DNA of 64,000 nt from contig JAATFL010000008.1 of the NCBI GenBank assembly GCA_015655215.1, positions 1-64,000 of the forward strand. The letters run 5' to 3'. Made by a program: the position numbers and the translations under genes. This DNA comes from Coriobacteriia bacterium (GTDB lineage Bacteria > Actinomycetota > Coriobacteriia > Coriobacteriales > RUG033). The stretch's first letter is position 1, and each line of letters opens with the position of its first letter. The notes under the pieces are model-generated. The model worked only from the letters and a program-made list of their open reading frames with translations. It had not been told where the DNA came from and searched no databases. This document shows positions 1 to 8,148 of this stretch, one piece after another.

Positions 1-140
1 CGATCATTCAAGCTGCGAAGCGGACGGCCCGAGGATTCCGCAACTCCGCGTACTTCAAGGCAGTGATCTACATGAATCTAGGCAAGCTGAGGTACCCTGT
101 CATGGAAAGTTGTGCTACCCACTAGAAACAGCGAAGAGCC
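1..140 (+). mobile_element. Right end of an ISL3-family insertion sequence (partial)
   Basis: The first 140 bases hold the last codons of an ISL3-type transposase followed by a terminal sequence. Bases 117-140 end in GCGAAGAGCC; read from outside inward this begins GGCTCTTCGC, which fits the GGCTCTT-type ends of ISL3 elements. The transposase stop codon (123-125) lies inside the presumed terminal repeat, as is common in this family. The 8 bases after it (141-148, ACTTTTAA) would be one copy of a target duplication, but the left end is outside the window so this cannot be confirmed. Confidence 0.6.
3..125 (+). CDS. ISL3-family transposase, C-terminal fragment
   Basis: An open frame enters from the left edge and stops with TAG at 123-125. 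The last 40 residues include AKRTARGFRNSAYFKAVIYM, which matches the conserved end of ISL3 transposases, where a K-R-x-A-x-G-[FY]-R-N motif precedes the final helix of the DDE domain. The DDE triad lies outside the window. Whether the full gene is intact cannot be judged; nothing in the visible part is broken. Confidence 0.7.
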   Translation: MIQAAKRTARGFRNSAYFKAVIYMNLGKLRYPVMESCATH

Positions 141-904
141 ACTTTTAATATAGGCTTTTTTGATGCAGACCTTGATCTCTATGAAAGGGTTAGGAAAAGT
201 CAGTCAAATCCGTATTCTCTTCTAATAAATGTGGTGAGTTGTTGTCAATGGTCATTGATAACCCGATCGATGAACCCGTAATCGCTAGTGGCGCTTTGGT
301 CGATGCAGCCAGATATAGGCTCGTATCCACTGCTTTCCCGTTCTGCTACCTTGAAGGTTGGAAGATTCTTGGGAACCGTCCATGTAAAAATTTTCCTATC
401 GGCTTATATGTGCGAAAAATCGGGGTTGGCTACTTTCAAGGATAACCGATATACTATCGCATCGAAGCCTCTCCTTATCAAAAGGGTAAGGGGCTCTAGA
501 GAGGCTGCTGACAATTTCATTAGACAAAAATCATGCCCCACTCCAGCCTTCTGACTCGTTTTGAGGTCAGGCTTTCATCCGCGCTTCTCCCCACTGAACT
601 GCTCATAACATCTACATCTGGCCATACCTCACTCGCTGGTAGTCGACTTTGGGATCATCCTCTTATCGTTGCTTTCCGTCAGATAATTGTAGGTGGAATT
701 AGTATCAGACTCCGCATCCACATGCTCATGACCGTGCTCATACTCTCATCAAAGAGGGCCTACACGCTTCAGGTGGTATTTGTTCGGGATGGGGAACATC
801 CCACATCCTTCATGTGTGGAGAAGGTCTTCGCCTTCACTAAGATTGGACGACATGGCAGGTAAACGAGACGTGCCATGTTCGATCATCATACGGGGAGGT
901 TCTT
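141..904. other. Intergenic stretch without a recognisable gene
   Basis: About 760 bases between the insertion-sequence end and the first flavoprotein gene. It is visibly more AT-rich than the rest of the window in its first half. Short open frames of 68-102 codons overlap each other in different frames, and none resembles a known protein or has a convincing ribosome site. A short inverted repeat (GGGATG 786-791 / CATCCC 797-802) lies about 100 bases upstream of the flavoprotein start and may be an operator or part of the leader. A ribosome site GGGAGG (about 894-899) precedes the ATG at 905. Confidence 0.5.
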
Positions 905-2581
905 ATGAATGACAAAGCAGTGACCTTGGATAGGCGAGCGTTTCTGAAAGGTACGGCTCTGGCTGGCATGGCGGTCGCAGGTGCGACTGCGCTTTCGGCA
1001 TGCTCCACGACCACGACGAACACTTCGGATGACAGCGACAGTGCAACCAATTCGTTCGAGGTAGCTCCTGCGGCGATCACCGATGATAAGATCAAGGAAA
1101 CCGTCGAGGCCGATGTGATTATCGTGGGTGCAGGCCCTTCGGGTCTGGTCACAGCGCTCTCGGCCGCCGAAGAGGGTTTGAATGTAGTCTTGTTTGCCCA
1201 AAGTGGGAATGTCGTCGCCCGTGGGGGGTCGAACGCAGCCGTCTACTCCAAAAAGATGGAAGAACTCGGGCTCGAGAAGATCACCCCGCGGTTCATGCTT
1301 GAGCAGATCACCCAAGCCGGTTTCAATATCGATGTCAGTAAATGGTATAAATGGTATGCCTCATCTGAAGAGGCGATGAACTGGATCATCGATAGAACCG
1401 CTAACTCCGGTCTCAGGCTGAATATCGAGCAAGGTAGCGTGTGGAGCGATGACACCTACCCGCTGTACGGCGCTGAGATGTCACACTGTTGGAACAACGA
1501 TACGTATCCGGTCGTTGCTGACGGCCAACCATCCCTTGCGCTCGAACTACGCAAACAACTCGAAGCGTTGGGTGTGAGGTTGGACTTCAATACGCAGGCA
1601 CAGGAACTTGTCCGAGGCGGTGTGGCAAATGGCACGAAGGGGCGCGTCGATGCCGTCATCGCCGAAGACACACAGGGTGACTATGTCAAATACGTGGGCA
1701 CGAAAGCTGTCGTACTGGCGACGGGCGACTTCTCTGGCGACCGCGAGATGATGGAGAAGTACTGCCCGGAAGCGGTCGAATGGGTTCAGAACTGGAACAT
1801 GGCTACGGATCCGGATGTTCTCGACAAGGTGTATGGCGGTCTTTACACGGGTCAAGGACAGAAGATGGGGCTCTGGATTGGTGCGGCTTGGCAAAAGACC
1901 TTCCCAAACGCTGCGATGGTCGCAACATTCGCTGCACCGAACCCCAACCCCTGGAACGCACCTACGACTCTCATGGTCGACGATAAAGGCGAGCGTTTCT
2001 GCAATGAGGAGATGGGATGCGGACATCTGCCCTATGTCATGAAGCATGTTGGTCCGGTGAATGCGATCTTCGACTCGGGGTATCCTGCCGCGCATCAACC
2101 GTGGCATAACTGGAAAAACGTCCTGGGAGAGGGCGACCAGACTCCCGAAGAGGTGCTCAAGGCTTGGGATACGGCATTGATCAAGAGCGACACGCTCGAG
2201 GATCTGGCTTCACAGCTTGGAGTGGACTACCAAGGTCTGCAGTCGACGGTGGATCATTATAACGCACTATGCGAAGCAGGGAATGACCCCGATTTCTTGA
2301 AGCGTGCGGAACTGCTCACTCCCATCAAAACGGCACCTTTCTATGCATGGCGGAAGACAATCCCCACGCTTCTTACCGTCATGGGTGGCCTCCGGACGAA
2401 TATCGACATGCAGGTCTGCGGCGAGGATGATGAGCCCATCGGGGGTCTTTACAATGTCGGCACCATGATTGGCGATAGTTTTGGAAACATCTACAATTTC
2501 CTCGTCGAGGGTCACAACCATGGTATGAACTGCATCACGTTTGGTTATCTGACGGGGAAGCACATCGCAGAAGACGAATAG
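905..2581 (+). CDS. Tat-exported FAD-dependent oxidoreductase (fumarate-reductase-like flavoprotein), lipoprotein
   Basis: A 558-residue member of the FAD_binding_2 (FrdA/UrdA/FccA-like) family, expected to reduce an organic electron acceptor outside the membrane. The N-terminus has a twin-arginine signal (RRAFLKG, R10-R11) and a lipobox ending LSAC (Cys33). The Rossmann motif GAGPSG is at 75-80. No FMN-binding domain or CxxCH haem motif is present, so an outside electron donor is needed. In fumarate reductases a HHTMGG block and an NRLGG block bind the substrate; here the matching places read LLTVMGG and GHNHGMNC, so the substrate is unlikely to be fumarate. GGGAGG five bases before the ATG supports this start. 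The next gene downstream is a membrane LuxR regulator, the usual pairing in Eggerthellaceae. Substrate unknown. Confidence 0.88.
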   Translation: MNDKAVTLDRRAFLKGTALAGMAVAGATALSACSTTTTNTSDDSDSATNSFEVAPAAITDDKIKETVEADVIIVGAGPSGLVTALSAAEEGLNVVLFAQSGNVVARGGSNAAVYSKKMEELGLEKITPRFMLEQITQAGFNIDVSKWYKWYASSEEAMNWIIDRTANSGLRLNIEQGSVWSDDTYPLYGAEMSHCWNNDTYPVVADGQPSLALELRKQLEALGVRLDFNTQAQELVRGGVANGTKGRVDAVIAEDTQGDYVKYVGTKAVVLATGDFSGDREMMEKYCPEAVEWVQNWNMATDPDVLDKVYGGLYTGQGQKMGLWIGAAWQKTFPNAAMVATFAAPNPNPWNAPTTLMVDDKGERFCNEEMGCGHLPYVMKHVGPVNAIFDSGYPAAHQPWHNWKNVLGEGDQTPEEVLKAWDTALIKSDTLEDLASQLGVDYQGLQSTVDHYNALCEAGNDPDFLKRAELLTPIKTAPFYAWRKTIPTLLTVMGGLRTNIDMQVCGEDDEPIGGLYNVGTMIGDSFGNIYNFLVEGHNHGMNCITFGYLTGKHIAEDE

Positions 2582-2656
2582 GAGAGCGACCTCGTTACCA
2601 TCCATAGCCTTCATAAGGTATCTTTGACTCGGATGTCGCTTTCGGATACCCATATC

Positions 2657-2690
2657 CCTCATAGGAGGTGCGTACGCACCTCCTATGAGG
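2657..2690. terminator. 34-base perfect palindrome, probable bidirectional terminator
   Basis: Two 17-base arms (CCTCATAGGAGGTGCGT and its complement) meet with no spacer, starting 75 bases after the flavoprotein stop. There is no clean T-run, so it may act as a hairpin barrier or mRNA-stabilising end rather than a classic intrinsic terminator. Confidence 0.6.
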
Positions 2691-2787
2691 TTGCTTTCGC
2701 CTTTACGGGACGGTATCGTTCAGAGTCACGCCCCTCGCTCTCTACCCGTGCGGCGTGTACTAACCGGGTTTCACTGAGAGGGATTCC

Positions 2788-4326
2788 ATGTCTTCCTCTT
2801 CGAGACTGCTCAAAAAGAAGAATTTTCTGCTCCTGTCCGTCGTTGGCTATGGACTTCATATCACGTTGGTCACGCTGGTGGGCTGGCCCGGATCCCCCTC
2901 GATCTTCGAAGCTAGCGCCGGATCCGAAGACCTCTTCAGCCCGTTCGCGCTTTCGAAGAACATCGCTTTCTGCGCGGCCTTCCTCGTCTGGTTCGCATTC
3001 GCGCTCTTTGGAGGAAAGCGAGTCTATGGGCTGTTCTCGGGGAAGGTGTTGTATTTGCTCTTCTCCGGCATGGTCGTCATCGGCATGGCACTGACCCTGG
3101 TTGCCGCGAATGAAACCTCCTCTGTGTGGGTGGAATATACAAGCGGGATACTGATGGGAGTTGGGGTCTCGGGCAATTTTGCCCTATGGCAGCGAACGCT
3201 TTGTGAGCTCGAAACCCCGCTCGATGCCCAAGGGTTGATCGGGGGTACGGTTCTTGGAGCGGTCCTCTATTTCATCATCGCATGGTTTCCCGTATGGCTG
3301 ATACGTGTTCTGGCTATGGTCGCGATCGCGCCGGGCACCGCCATCCTGCTTGCCATCTGCAATCGGAACGTCAGTGACTTGACCCAATTCCCCGTCGAGG
3401 TGAACGAACGGCGTGCAAACCTGAAGAAGGGCATCGTCTCGCTGCTCATGCCTGTCATCACGATTGGTGCGATTGGTTTTGTGATTCAAACCGTTCGAGT
3501 CTTCATCTCAGAGGCGGCCCTTTCGAATACTCTTTTGAACAATCTCTTCAGCATCGCACTCATCCTCGGGTCTCTCGCGACCGCAATCATATTCGAACGT
3601 ACGAGATACCGTATCAACATGAATATCTTCTACACGTATGGTGCCCCCATCATCGGCGTGATGCTGTTCTTGCTTCCTGTCCTCGGTGAAGGGTACGCTT
3701 ACGCTTTCGTCTCCGGAGCCTATGCGTTGTTCACCATCGCCTCCATCATGGCGATCCTTGCTAGCAACCAGGTCGCCCGTTATTACAACATCCCTCCGAT
3801 CGCCATATACTCGCTCACCTTCGGGATCATCTACACAGCTCGCTTCCTACCGGTGCTCCTTCTTGGAATCTTCAGATCATTCGGCCTGACGGGATTCGGG
3901 TTCATCGAAACGCTCTTCATCGCACTTCTCTGTACAGAGCTGATGTTTGGCGTCTACGTTGCATCCAACAGGTTCCGAACGTATCAAAGCAAGAAGGAGA
4001 TCCTTTCCTGGGAATCTGCCCTACCCGAGGAGCCAGTATCTTCTCAACGACCCTTGACCGAAGCCATCCGGTCATTTGCCCTCTGGAAGGGACTGACCGA
4101 ACGGGAGATCGAAGTGCTCTTGCTTCTCCATGAGGGGAGAAGCGTTCCTTACATCGCCACGAAGCTCATGGTGGCAGAGAATACGGTCAAGTTCCACTGC
4201 AAGAACATCTATTCGAAGCTCGAGGTGCACACAAGGCAGGAGTTGCTCGACCTCCTGCCCGATGAGAGCACATATTCCCGCGCTAGGAACACGATCTCCC
4301 CCGGCAGTCGGGATGTTGATCGTTGA
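2788..4326 (+). CDS. LuxR-family transcriptional regulator with polytopic membrane domain
   Basis: A 512-residue protein. Roughly the first 390 residues form about 10-12 hydrophobic segments separated by short loops. The end is a LuxR/GerE-type helix-turn-helix, with LTEREIEVLLLL opening the domain and ENTVKFHCKNIYSKL as recognition region (about residues 435-490). Proteins of this design are frequent in Eggerthellaceae next to flavoprotein reductase genes and are thought to sense a ligand through the membrane part and switch on the neighbouring reductase. GAGAGGG lies just before the ATG at 2788. The gene sits between the flavoprotein at 905 and a second LuxR gene at 4562 in the same direction, so either could be its target. 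Ligand unknown. Confidence 0.88.
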   Translation: MSSSSRLLKKKNFLLLSVVGYGLHITLVTLVGWPGSPSIFEASAGSEDLFSPFALSKNIAFCAAFLVWFAFALFGGKRVYGLFSGKVLYLLFSGMVVIGMALTLVAANETSSVWVEYTSGILMGVGVSGNFALWQRTLCELETPLDAQGLIGGTVLGAVLYFIIAWFPVWLIRVLAMVAIAPGTAILLAICNRNVSDLTQFPVEVNERRANLKKGIVSLLMPVITIGAIGFVIQTVRVFISEAALSNTLLNNLFSIALILGSLATAIIFERTRYRINMNIFYTYGAPIIGVMLFLLPVLGEGYAYAFVSGAYALFTIASIMAILASNQVARYYNIPPIAIYSLTFGIIYTARFLPVLLLGIFRSFGLTGFGFIETLFIALLCTELMFGVYVASNRFRTYQSKKEILSWESALPEEPVSSQRPLTEAIRSFALWKGLTEREIEVLLLLHEGRSVPYIATKLMVAENTVKFHCKNIYSKLEVHTRQELLDLLPDESTYSRARNTISPGSRDVDR

Positions 4327-4515
4327 CGGTATTCCTCGACGAACATCGCTTGATGATAGGCGGAGGGTAGGCGGGCCCGGACGATGCAGCAGCGTTTTGG
4401 CTCTGGATTCCTCGACAGTCCATATGTTCTTGTGACCACCGTGACCTTGGCCGGTATGTGATGAGTACCTTACTCAGTGTGCAATGTGTTAAGGATTGCC
4501 TGTGCCGGCATCTGC

Positions 4516-4521
4516 TATAAT
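4516..4521 (+). promoter_or_regulatory. Candidate -10 box (TATAAT) for the LuxR gene at 4562
   Basis: A perfect TATAAT stands 41 bases before the ATG at 4562. A -35 box is not clear: TTGCCT is only 14 bases upstream, while GGATTG gives a 17-base spacer but matches poorly. The promoter call rests mainly on the -10 match and position. Confidence 0.45.
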
Positions 4522-4561
4522 CGAACGATAAGGGGTACGCCTTGCGCATTAGTGGGGAAAG

Positions 4562-6004
4562 ATGCGAATCTTGGAAACGAGCGTCAAAAAACCAGCCTAT
4601 GTGATGTACGCCATAGGTATCAGCGTATGGATGACACTCGTCTCGTGTAGCGGTTCGACGTACATGTTCCCATTGCTTCCTTCCGTGGCCGACAACTCCA
4701 CGTACGTTATCGCCCAGCAGTTTTTCTACGTGGCCGCTTTCTTCGTGACCGCCGGCGCTGCAAGCAGATTCGGGCCTCTGAAGCCCCATGCCCTCTGCCA
4801 TGTCACCGCCGCCGCCTTCGTCGGCGCCGTTCTGGTTTCTGGCGCTGTCTTTCTCCTCGGCCATACGGAGACATACGTGTTGGTGCTTTATGGCTTGTGC
4901 GTCGGAGTCGGTCTCGCCACGGGCTTCATCCAATGGATAAGGATCGTTGCCGGCAAACCGTTCTCTGAGATCAAATCACTTCTCTTCATCGCCTCGTTCG
5001 TGTCGGTCTTTTCAAGCATCGTCTTCTGCTTCGTGTCTGTCGAGTTTCGTGTGCTGATCTTTGGTGCCGTTCTCGTCCCCATGAGTTTGGTGTTCCTTTA
5101 CTACAACACAAGGCTCTCGGGGGTTCAAAAGCCTGGTCATGCAGTCAGCAGAGGCAAGGATGGGGTTAGACGGGTTTTCGCGGATGTCGCCGTTCCGCTT
5201 ATCTGCGCTATCGCGCTGATACTCATCGCCCCTATAGCAAGTTCGGCATACGTAGATACCACCGGCCAAGATCTCTTTCGCCAACTGCTTGCTCAAGCCG
5301 CAAACCTGACTGCCCTGCTCGTATTGGCCATCATCATGATCGGGTTCAACAGGAACGTTAGATTATTCGGAGCGTATTGCGTCCTTCTCCCACTCCTTTC
5401 AAGCTCCATCCTCTTCGCCCCGTTGCTCTTGCCCGATCAGCGATGGTTCGTCTTGTTTCTTGGTGATATCAGTTTCTGCACGGTGTCCTTCTTGATGTTG
5501 CTCACGTGCTGTGCGACCGCGAAGAGACTCGACGTATCGGTGGTCGTTGTCTATGGATTCTTCGGAGGTTTCGTATACCTCGCTCGCTTTCCGGAAATAG
5601 CCCTCGTCCTTGCTCCCAAGGCGTCGGTGATTCCCATCGAATCCTTTGCGATCGCGGCGCTGCTGCTCTATATACTCACCATTCCCGCTTTCTTCCTTCC
5701 TTATCTGCGCAAGAAGGAAAGCGGTGATTGGAAGCGCGCGATGGAGTCGTTCACGACGGCAGATGTATCCAGAGCATGTGACTTCCTGTCTGCGAGGAAC
5801 AAGCTATCCCAGCGTCAGAAAGATGTCCTGAAACTACTGGTGACTGGCCGAGATATCCCCCATATCTCCGAATCTCTATGCCTTTCCCCCAACACTGTCC
5901 GCACCTATCGAAAAGCCCTGTACGCGTCGTTGAACGTGCACTCAAAGCAGGAGCTTCTTGATCTGATCGAACATACGATGAGTGTTGCAGATGAAACCTG
6001 TTGA
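4562..6004 (+). CDS. LuxR-family transcriptional regulator with polytopic membrane domain
   Basis: 480 residues with the same layout as the preceding regulator: about 10-12 hydrophobic segments, then a C-terminal LuxR helix-turn-helix containing LSQRQKDVLKLLVTGRDIPH and LSPNTVRTYRKALYASLNV (about residues 410-470). It is clearly a paralogue but diverged, so it probably senses a different ligand. GGGGAAAG lies just before the ATG. It ends convergent with the minus-strand flavoprotein gene at 6116-7783, with a 12-bp hairpin between them. Two adjacent same-strand regulators next to two flavoproteins suggest one regulator per reductase, although which controls which cannot be read from the sequence. 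Confidence 0.87.
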   Translation: MRILETSVKKPAYVMYAIGISVWMTLVSCSGSTYMFPLLPSVADNSTYVIAQQFFYVAAFFVTAGAASRFGPLKPHALCHVTAAAFVGAVLVSGAVFLLGHTETYVLVLYGLCVGVGLATGFIQWIRIVAGKPFSEIKSLLFIASFVSVFSSIVFCFVSVEFRVLIFGAVLVPMSLVFLYYNTRLSGVQKPGHAVSRGKDGVRRVFADVAVPLICAIALILIAPIASSAYVDTTGQDLFRQLLAQAANLTALLVLAIIMIGFNRNVRLFGAYCVLLPLLSSSILFAPLLLPDQRWFVLFLGDISFCTVSFLMLLTCCATAKRLDVSVVVVYGFFGGFVYLARFPEIALVLAPKASVIPIESFAIAALLLYILTIPAFFLPYLRKKESGDWKRAMESFTTADVSRACDFLSARNKLSQRQKDVLKLLVTGRDIPHISESLCLSPNTVRTYRKALYASLNVHSKQELLDLIEHTMSVADETC

Positions 6005-6033
6005 GAGTAGACGCTGCTTCTTGGGCAAAGAGA

Positions 6034-6063
6034 GAGGCGAAAGCGCCGTGACGCTTTCGCCTC
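6034..6063. terminator. Inverted repeat between convergent genes, probable shared terminator
   Basis: A 12-bp perfect stem (GAGGCGAAAGCG, 6034-6045, with its complement at 6052-6063) and a 6-base loop lie between the LuxR stop (6004) and the flavoprotein stop (6116). No T-run follows on either strand. Confidence 0.6.
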
Positions 6064-6115
6064 GTGATCAGGGCTGTACCGAAGAGCGAGGAGCGCAGCC
6101 TATTCGGCCGTATCT

Positions 6116-7783
6116 CTACAGGGTCTTCTTTGCGACTTCGGCCGCATAGTATCCGCAGAAATACGAGAATGCCGAACAAGAGCCACCAAAGCCGTGGCTG
6201 TACATAGTCATGAAGAACTCGCTGGCGTCGGCGCCACCGGCATACAGGCCCTCGATGGGGTCACCGTTTGCATCGAGTACATGTAGATCGGCATCGATTT
6301 TCACGCCGCTCAAGGTCGAGAACCAAGCGGGAACGACCTTGATCGCATAGTAAGGGGCGGTGCTGATCTCCTTGAGGGCGACGGGATCTTTCCAGAGGTC
6401 CGTATCCTCGCCGGCCTTGCACAGCTCGTTATAGTGCTTGACGGTGGCGACGAGTCGCTCGGTCTCGATACCTGCGGCATCGGCAAGACCTTCGAGGGTA
6501 TCGGCCTTGTAGATGGTCCCAGCCTGTGCGGCCGCATCGAGTGCATCGCCCATGGTGGGAATGGGTTTCCCGTCCGTTTCTTTCGCAATGACCCAGCGGG
6601 ATCCCATGATGGGGTTCTCGGTCTCCATCCGCTGGACGGCGCTCGCGTCGAAGACGTTCCAGTAGTAGCTCGTATTCTGGCGATACGCGGTGCCATAGTT
6701 CGAGGAAATGGCGTTCCACTTCTCGTTACCAACACGCCATCCGCGTTCGTTCACCCAGAGGTTCGCCTCACGGCATGCGCGGTCAACCTCGGTGTCCCAT
6801 GCATCGGATTCGGGAGCTCCTTGGGCGGGAGCCGTAGCCCACATGTTCTGGCCTTCGACAGCCCCGGCACCGAGCATCATGGAGATACCGTCGCCGTCGT
6901 GCGGAATGCCCATCTGCTTATCTCGCTTGGATGCGATGGTACCTGCCTCGCCGATGTAGAACTCCACCATATCAGGGTTCGTTCCAAAGCCACCGGTTCC
7001 GATGAACACGTTCTTTGCCGAGAAGTACATGTCCTTCTCGTCCTCCGAGTTGGCGACGACACCAACCACATCGCCATCGTCATCTACGACCAGCTTGGTG
7101 GCTCCGGTGGACAAGTACACGCGGCCCCCGCCATTTTGAAACTCTTCGGCCAGCTTGGTGTTGACTCCCACGCCGGTGCCTTCGTACATGATGCCGCCGA
7201 CAGGAGCCTCGACACCCCCGACTGATGCAAAGACAGTGCCCATGCCGTGGTCGTATAGCCAATCGTGCACCTCGTGGTTGTGCTGAATGTAGTTCGACAC
7301 GAGCAGCGCATCCGGCAGCCAGGCATTCTGCATCATGAAGTAGTGGTAGATCTCGGTAAACGTGCCGCTTACCTGGTTGCCATCTTTCATGTATTTGCAG
7401 TCACCGAACGCCTGTGAAACTTCGGTACCTATACCGGCGCCTCCGGTCCAGGAGTTCTTCTCCAGCAGGATCGTATCCATACCCAGGTCAACGCCATGGG
7501 CAGCCGCAAACAGACCGGTGTTACCGCCGCCGATGACGAGCCAATCGCATGTCTCGTCCGGTGTGCCCAGCTCCGAAGCCTTGGCGGGCGTGATGGCGAA
7601 CTTGTCGATACCCGACACGCGTGTCGCGTAGGTGTCCGACGAGACGTCATCTGAACTTGAACTTTGAGCGTCCGAGTCGTTCGTGGCCGATGCAGGACTG
7701 CAGCCCACCATGCTTGTCGCTGCGGCGCTTGCAAGCGCCGCAGCACCGAGGCCGATGAAGCTTCTTCTCGTGACATCCTTCAT
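6116..7783 (-). CDS. Tat-exported FAD-dependent oxidoreductase (fumarate-reductase-like flavoprotein), lipoprotein
   Basis: 555 residues from the chosen start at 7783, which has AGGGAGGA upstream and places the twin-arginine motif TRRSFIG (R6-R7) at the correct distance; a longer frame reaches 7882 but adds residues unlike a signal peptide. The lipobox ends MVGC (Cys28). The FAD motif GGGNTG is at 85-90, inside DWLVIGGGNTG. The C-terminal FAD region reads GLYAGGADASE. The substrate-site blocks differ from fumarate reductase: FSTLSG replaces HHTMGG, and YSHGFGG replaces the NRLGG segment. No FMN or haem domain. The gene faces away from the LuxR regulator at 8145, a divergent arrangement that suggests control by it. 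Substrate unknown. Confidence 0.87.
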   Translation of the reverse strand: MKDVTRRSFIGLGAAALASAAATSMVGCSPASATNDSDAQSSSSDDVSSDTYATRVSGIDKFAITPAKASELGTPDETCDWLVIGGGNTGLFAAAHGVDLGMDTILLEKNSWTGGAGIGTEVSQAFGDCKYMKDGNQVSGTFTEIYHYFMMQNAWLPDALLVSNYIQHNHEVHDWLYDHGMGTVFASVGGVEAPVGGIMYEGTGVGVNTKLAEEFQNGGGRVYLSTGATKLVVDDDGDVVGVVANSEDEKDMYFSAKNVFIGTGGFGTNPDMVEFYIGEAGTIASKRDKQMGIPHDGDGISMMLGAGAVEGQNMWATAPAQGAPESDAWDTEVDRACREANLWVNERGWRVGNEKWNAISSNYGTAYRQNTSYYWNVFDASAVQRMETENPIMGSRWVIAKETDGKPIPTMGDALDAAAQAGTIYKADTLEGLADAAGIETERLVATVKHYNELCKAGEDTDLWKDPVALKEISTAPYYAIKVVPAWFSTLSGVKIDADLHVLDANGDPIEGLYAGGADASEFFMTMYSHGFGGSCSAFSYFCGYYAAEVAKKTL

Positions 7784-8144
7784 TCTTGGATCCTCCCTAT
7801 CCCCCTTGAAGCCCGATGCTTCAAGAACAAGGAGGATGTTAGATTCCGTGGGTGGTTCTCGATAGCCCCGACTGAGAGACAATAGATCCGTTTGATACCC
7901 CCAGGTGGGGGATATTTGACAGACATAGATGATTCAAGGGCCGTTTGCGTGGTAAAGGCAGTCGGACCCTTGTGCCGTATCGGTAGAGTCGGTACTTCGA
8001 TTTCCATAAAGCCTGGGGATACTATGCAGTGAAGCGACTTTCGGTTAAAATGGTGAATAAATACGAACAGGGGATGCTTGACATGTTCAGTTCTCTCATG
8101 GGGCGCGGGAAGCTACGTGGTTTTTGGAGAGGTCGGGCGCGCCT
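7784..8144. other. Divergent control region between a flavoprotein gene and a LuxR gene
   Basis: About 360 bases separate the minus-strand flavoprotein start (7783) and the plus-strand regulator (8145). Near its middle is the dyad CCCCCAGGTGGGGG (7898-7911), a plausible operator for a dimeric regulator serving both directions. TTGACA occurs at 7916-7921 but no good -10 box stands 16-18 bases after it. A possible -10 (TAAAAT, 8046-8051) precedes the regulator. The last 70 bases contain a short leader frame, listed separately. Confidence 0.4.
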
Positions 8145-8148
8145 ATGA
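8083..8148 (+). CDS. Possible leader peptide overlapping the LuxR start
   Basis: A 21-residue frame beginning ATG at 8083 (AGGGG nine bases upstream) ends in TGA at 8146-8148, so its stop overlaps the ATG of the regulator in an ATGA junction. The peptide is basic (four Arg in the last seven residues). An in-frame ATG at 8074 would extend it by three residues. It could couple translation of the regulator to a leader, but such a short frame can arise by chance. Confidence 0.25.
   Translation: MFSSLMGRGKLRGFWRGRARL

Noticed and set aside
905-2581. Naming the flavoproteins fumarate reductase (frdA/ifcA) or urocanate reductase
   Set aside because: The substrate-binding histidine and arginine blocks are not present and no FMN or cytochrome domain is fused, so only a family-level name is supported.
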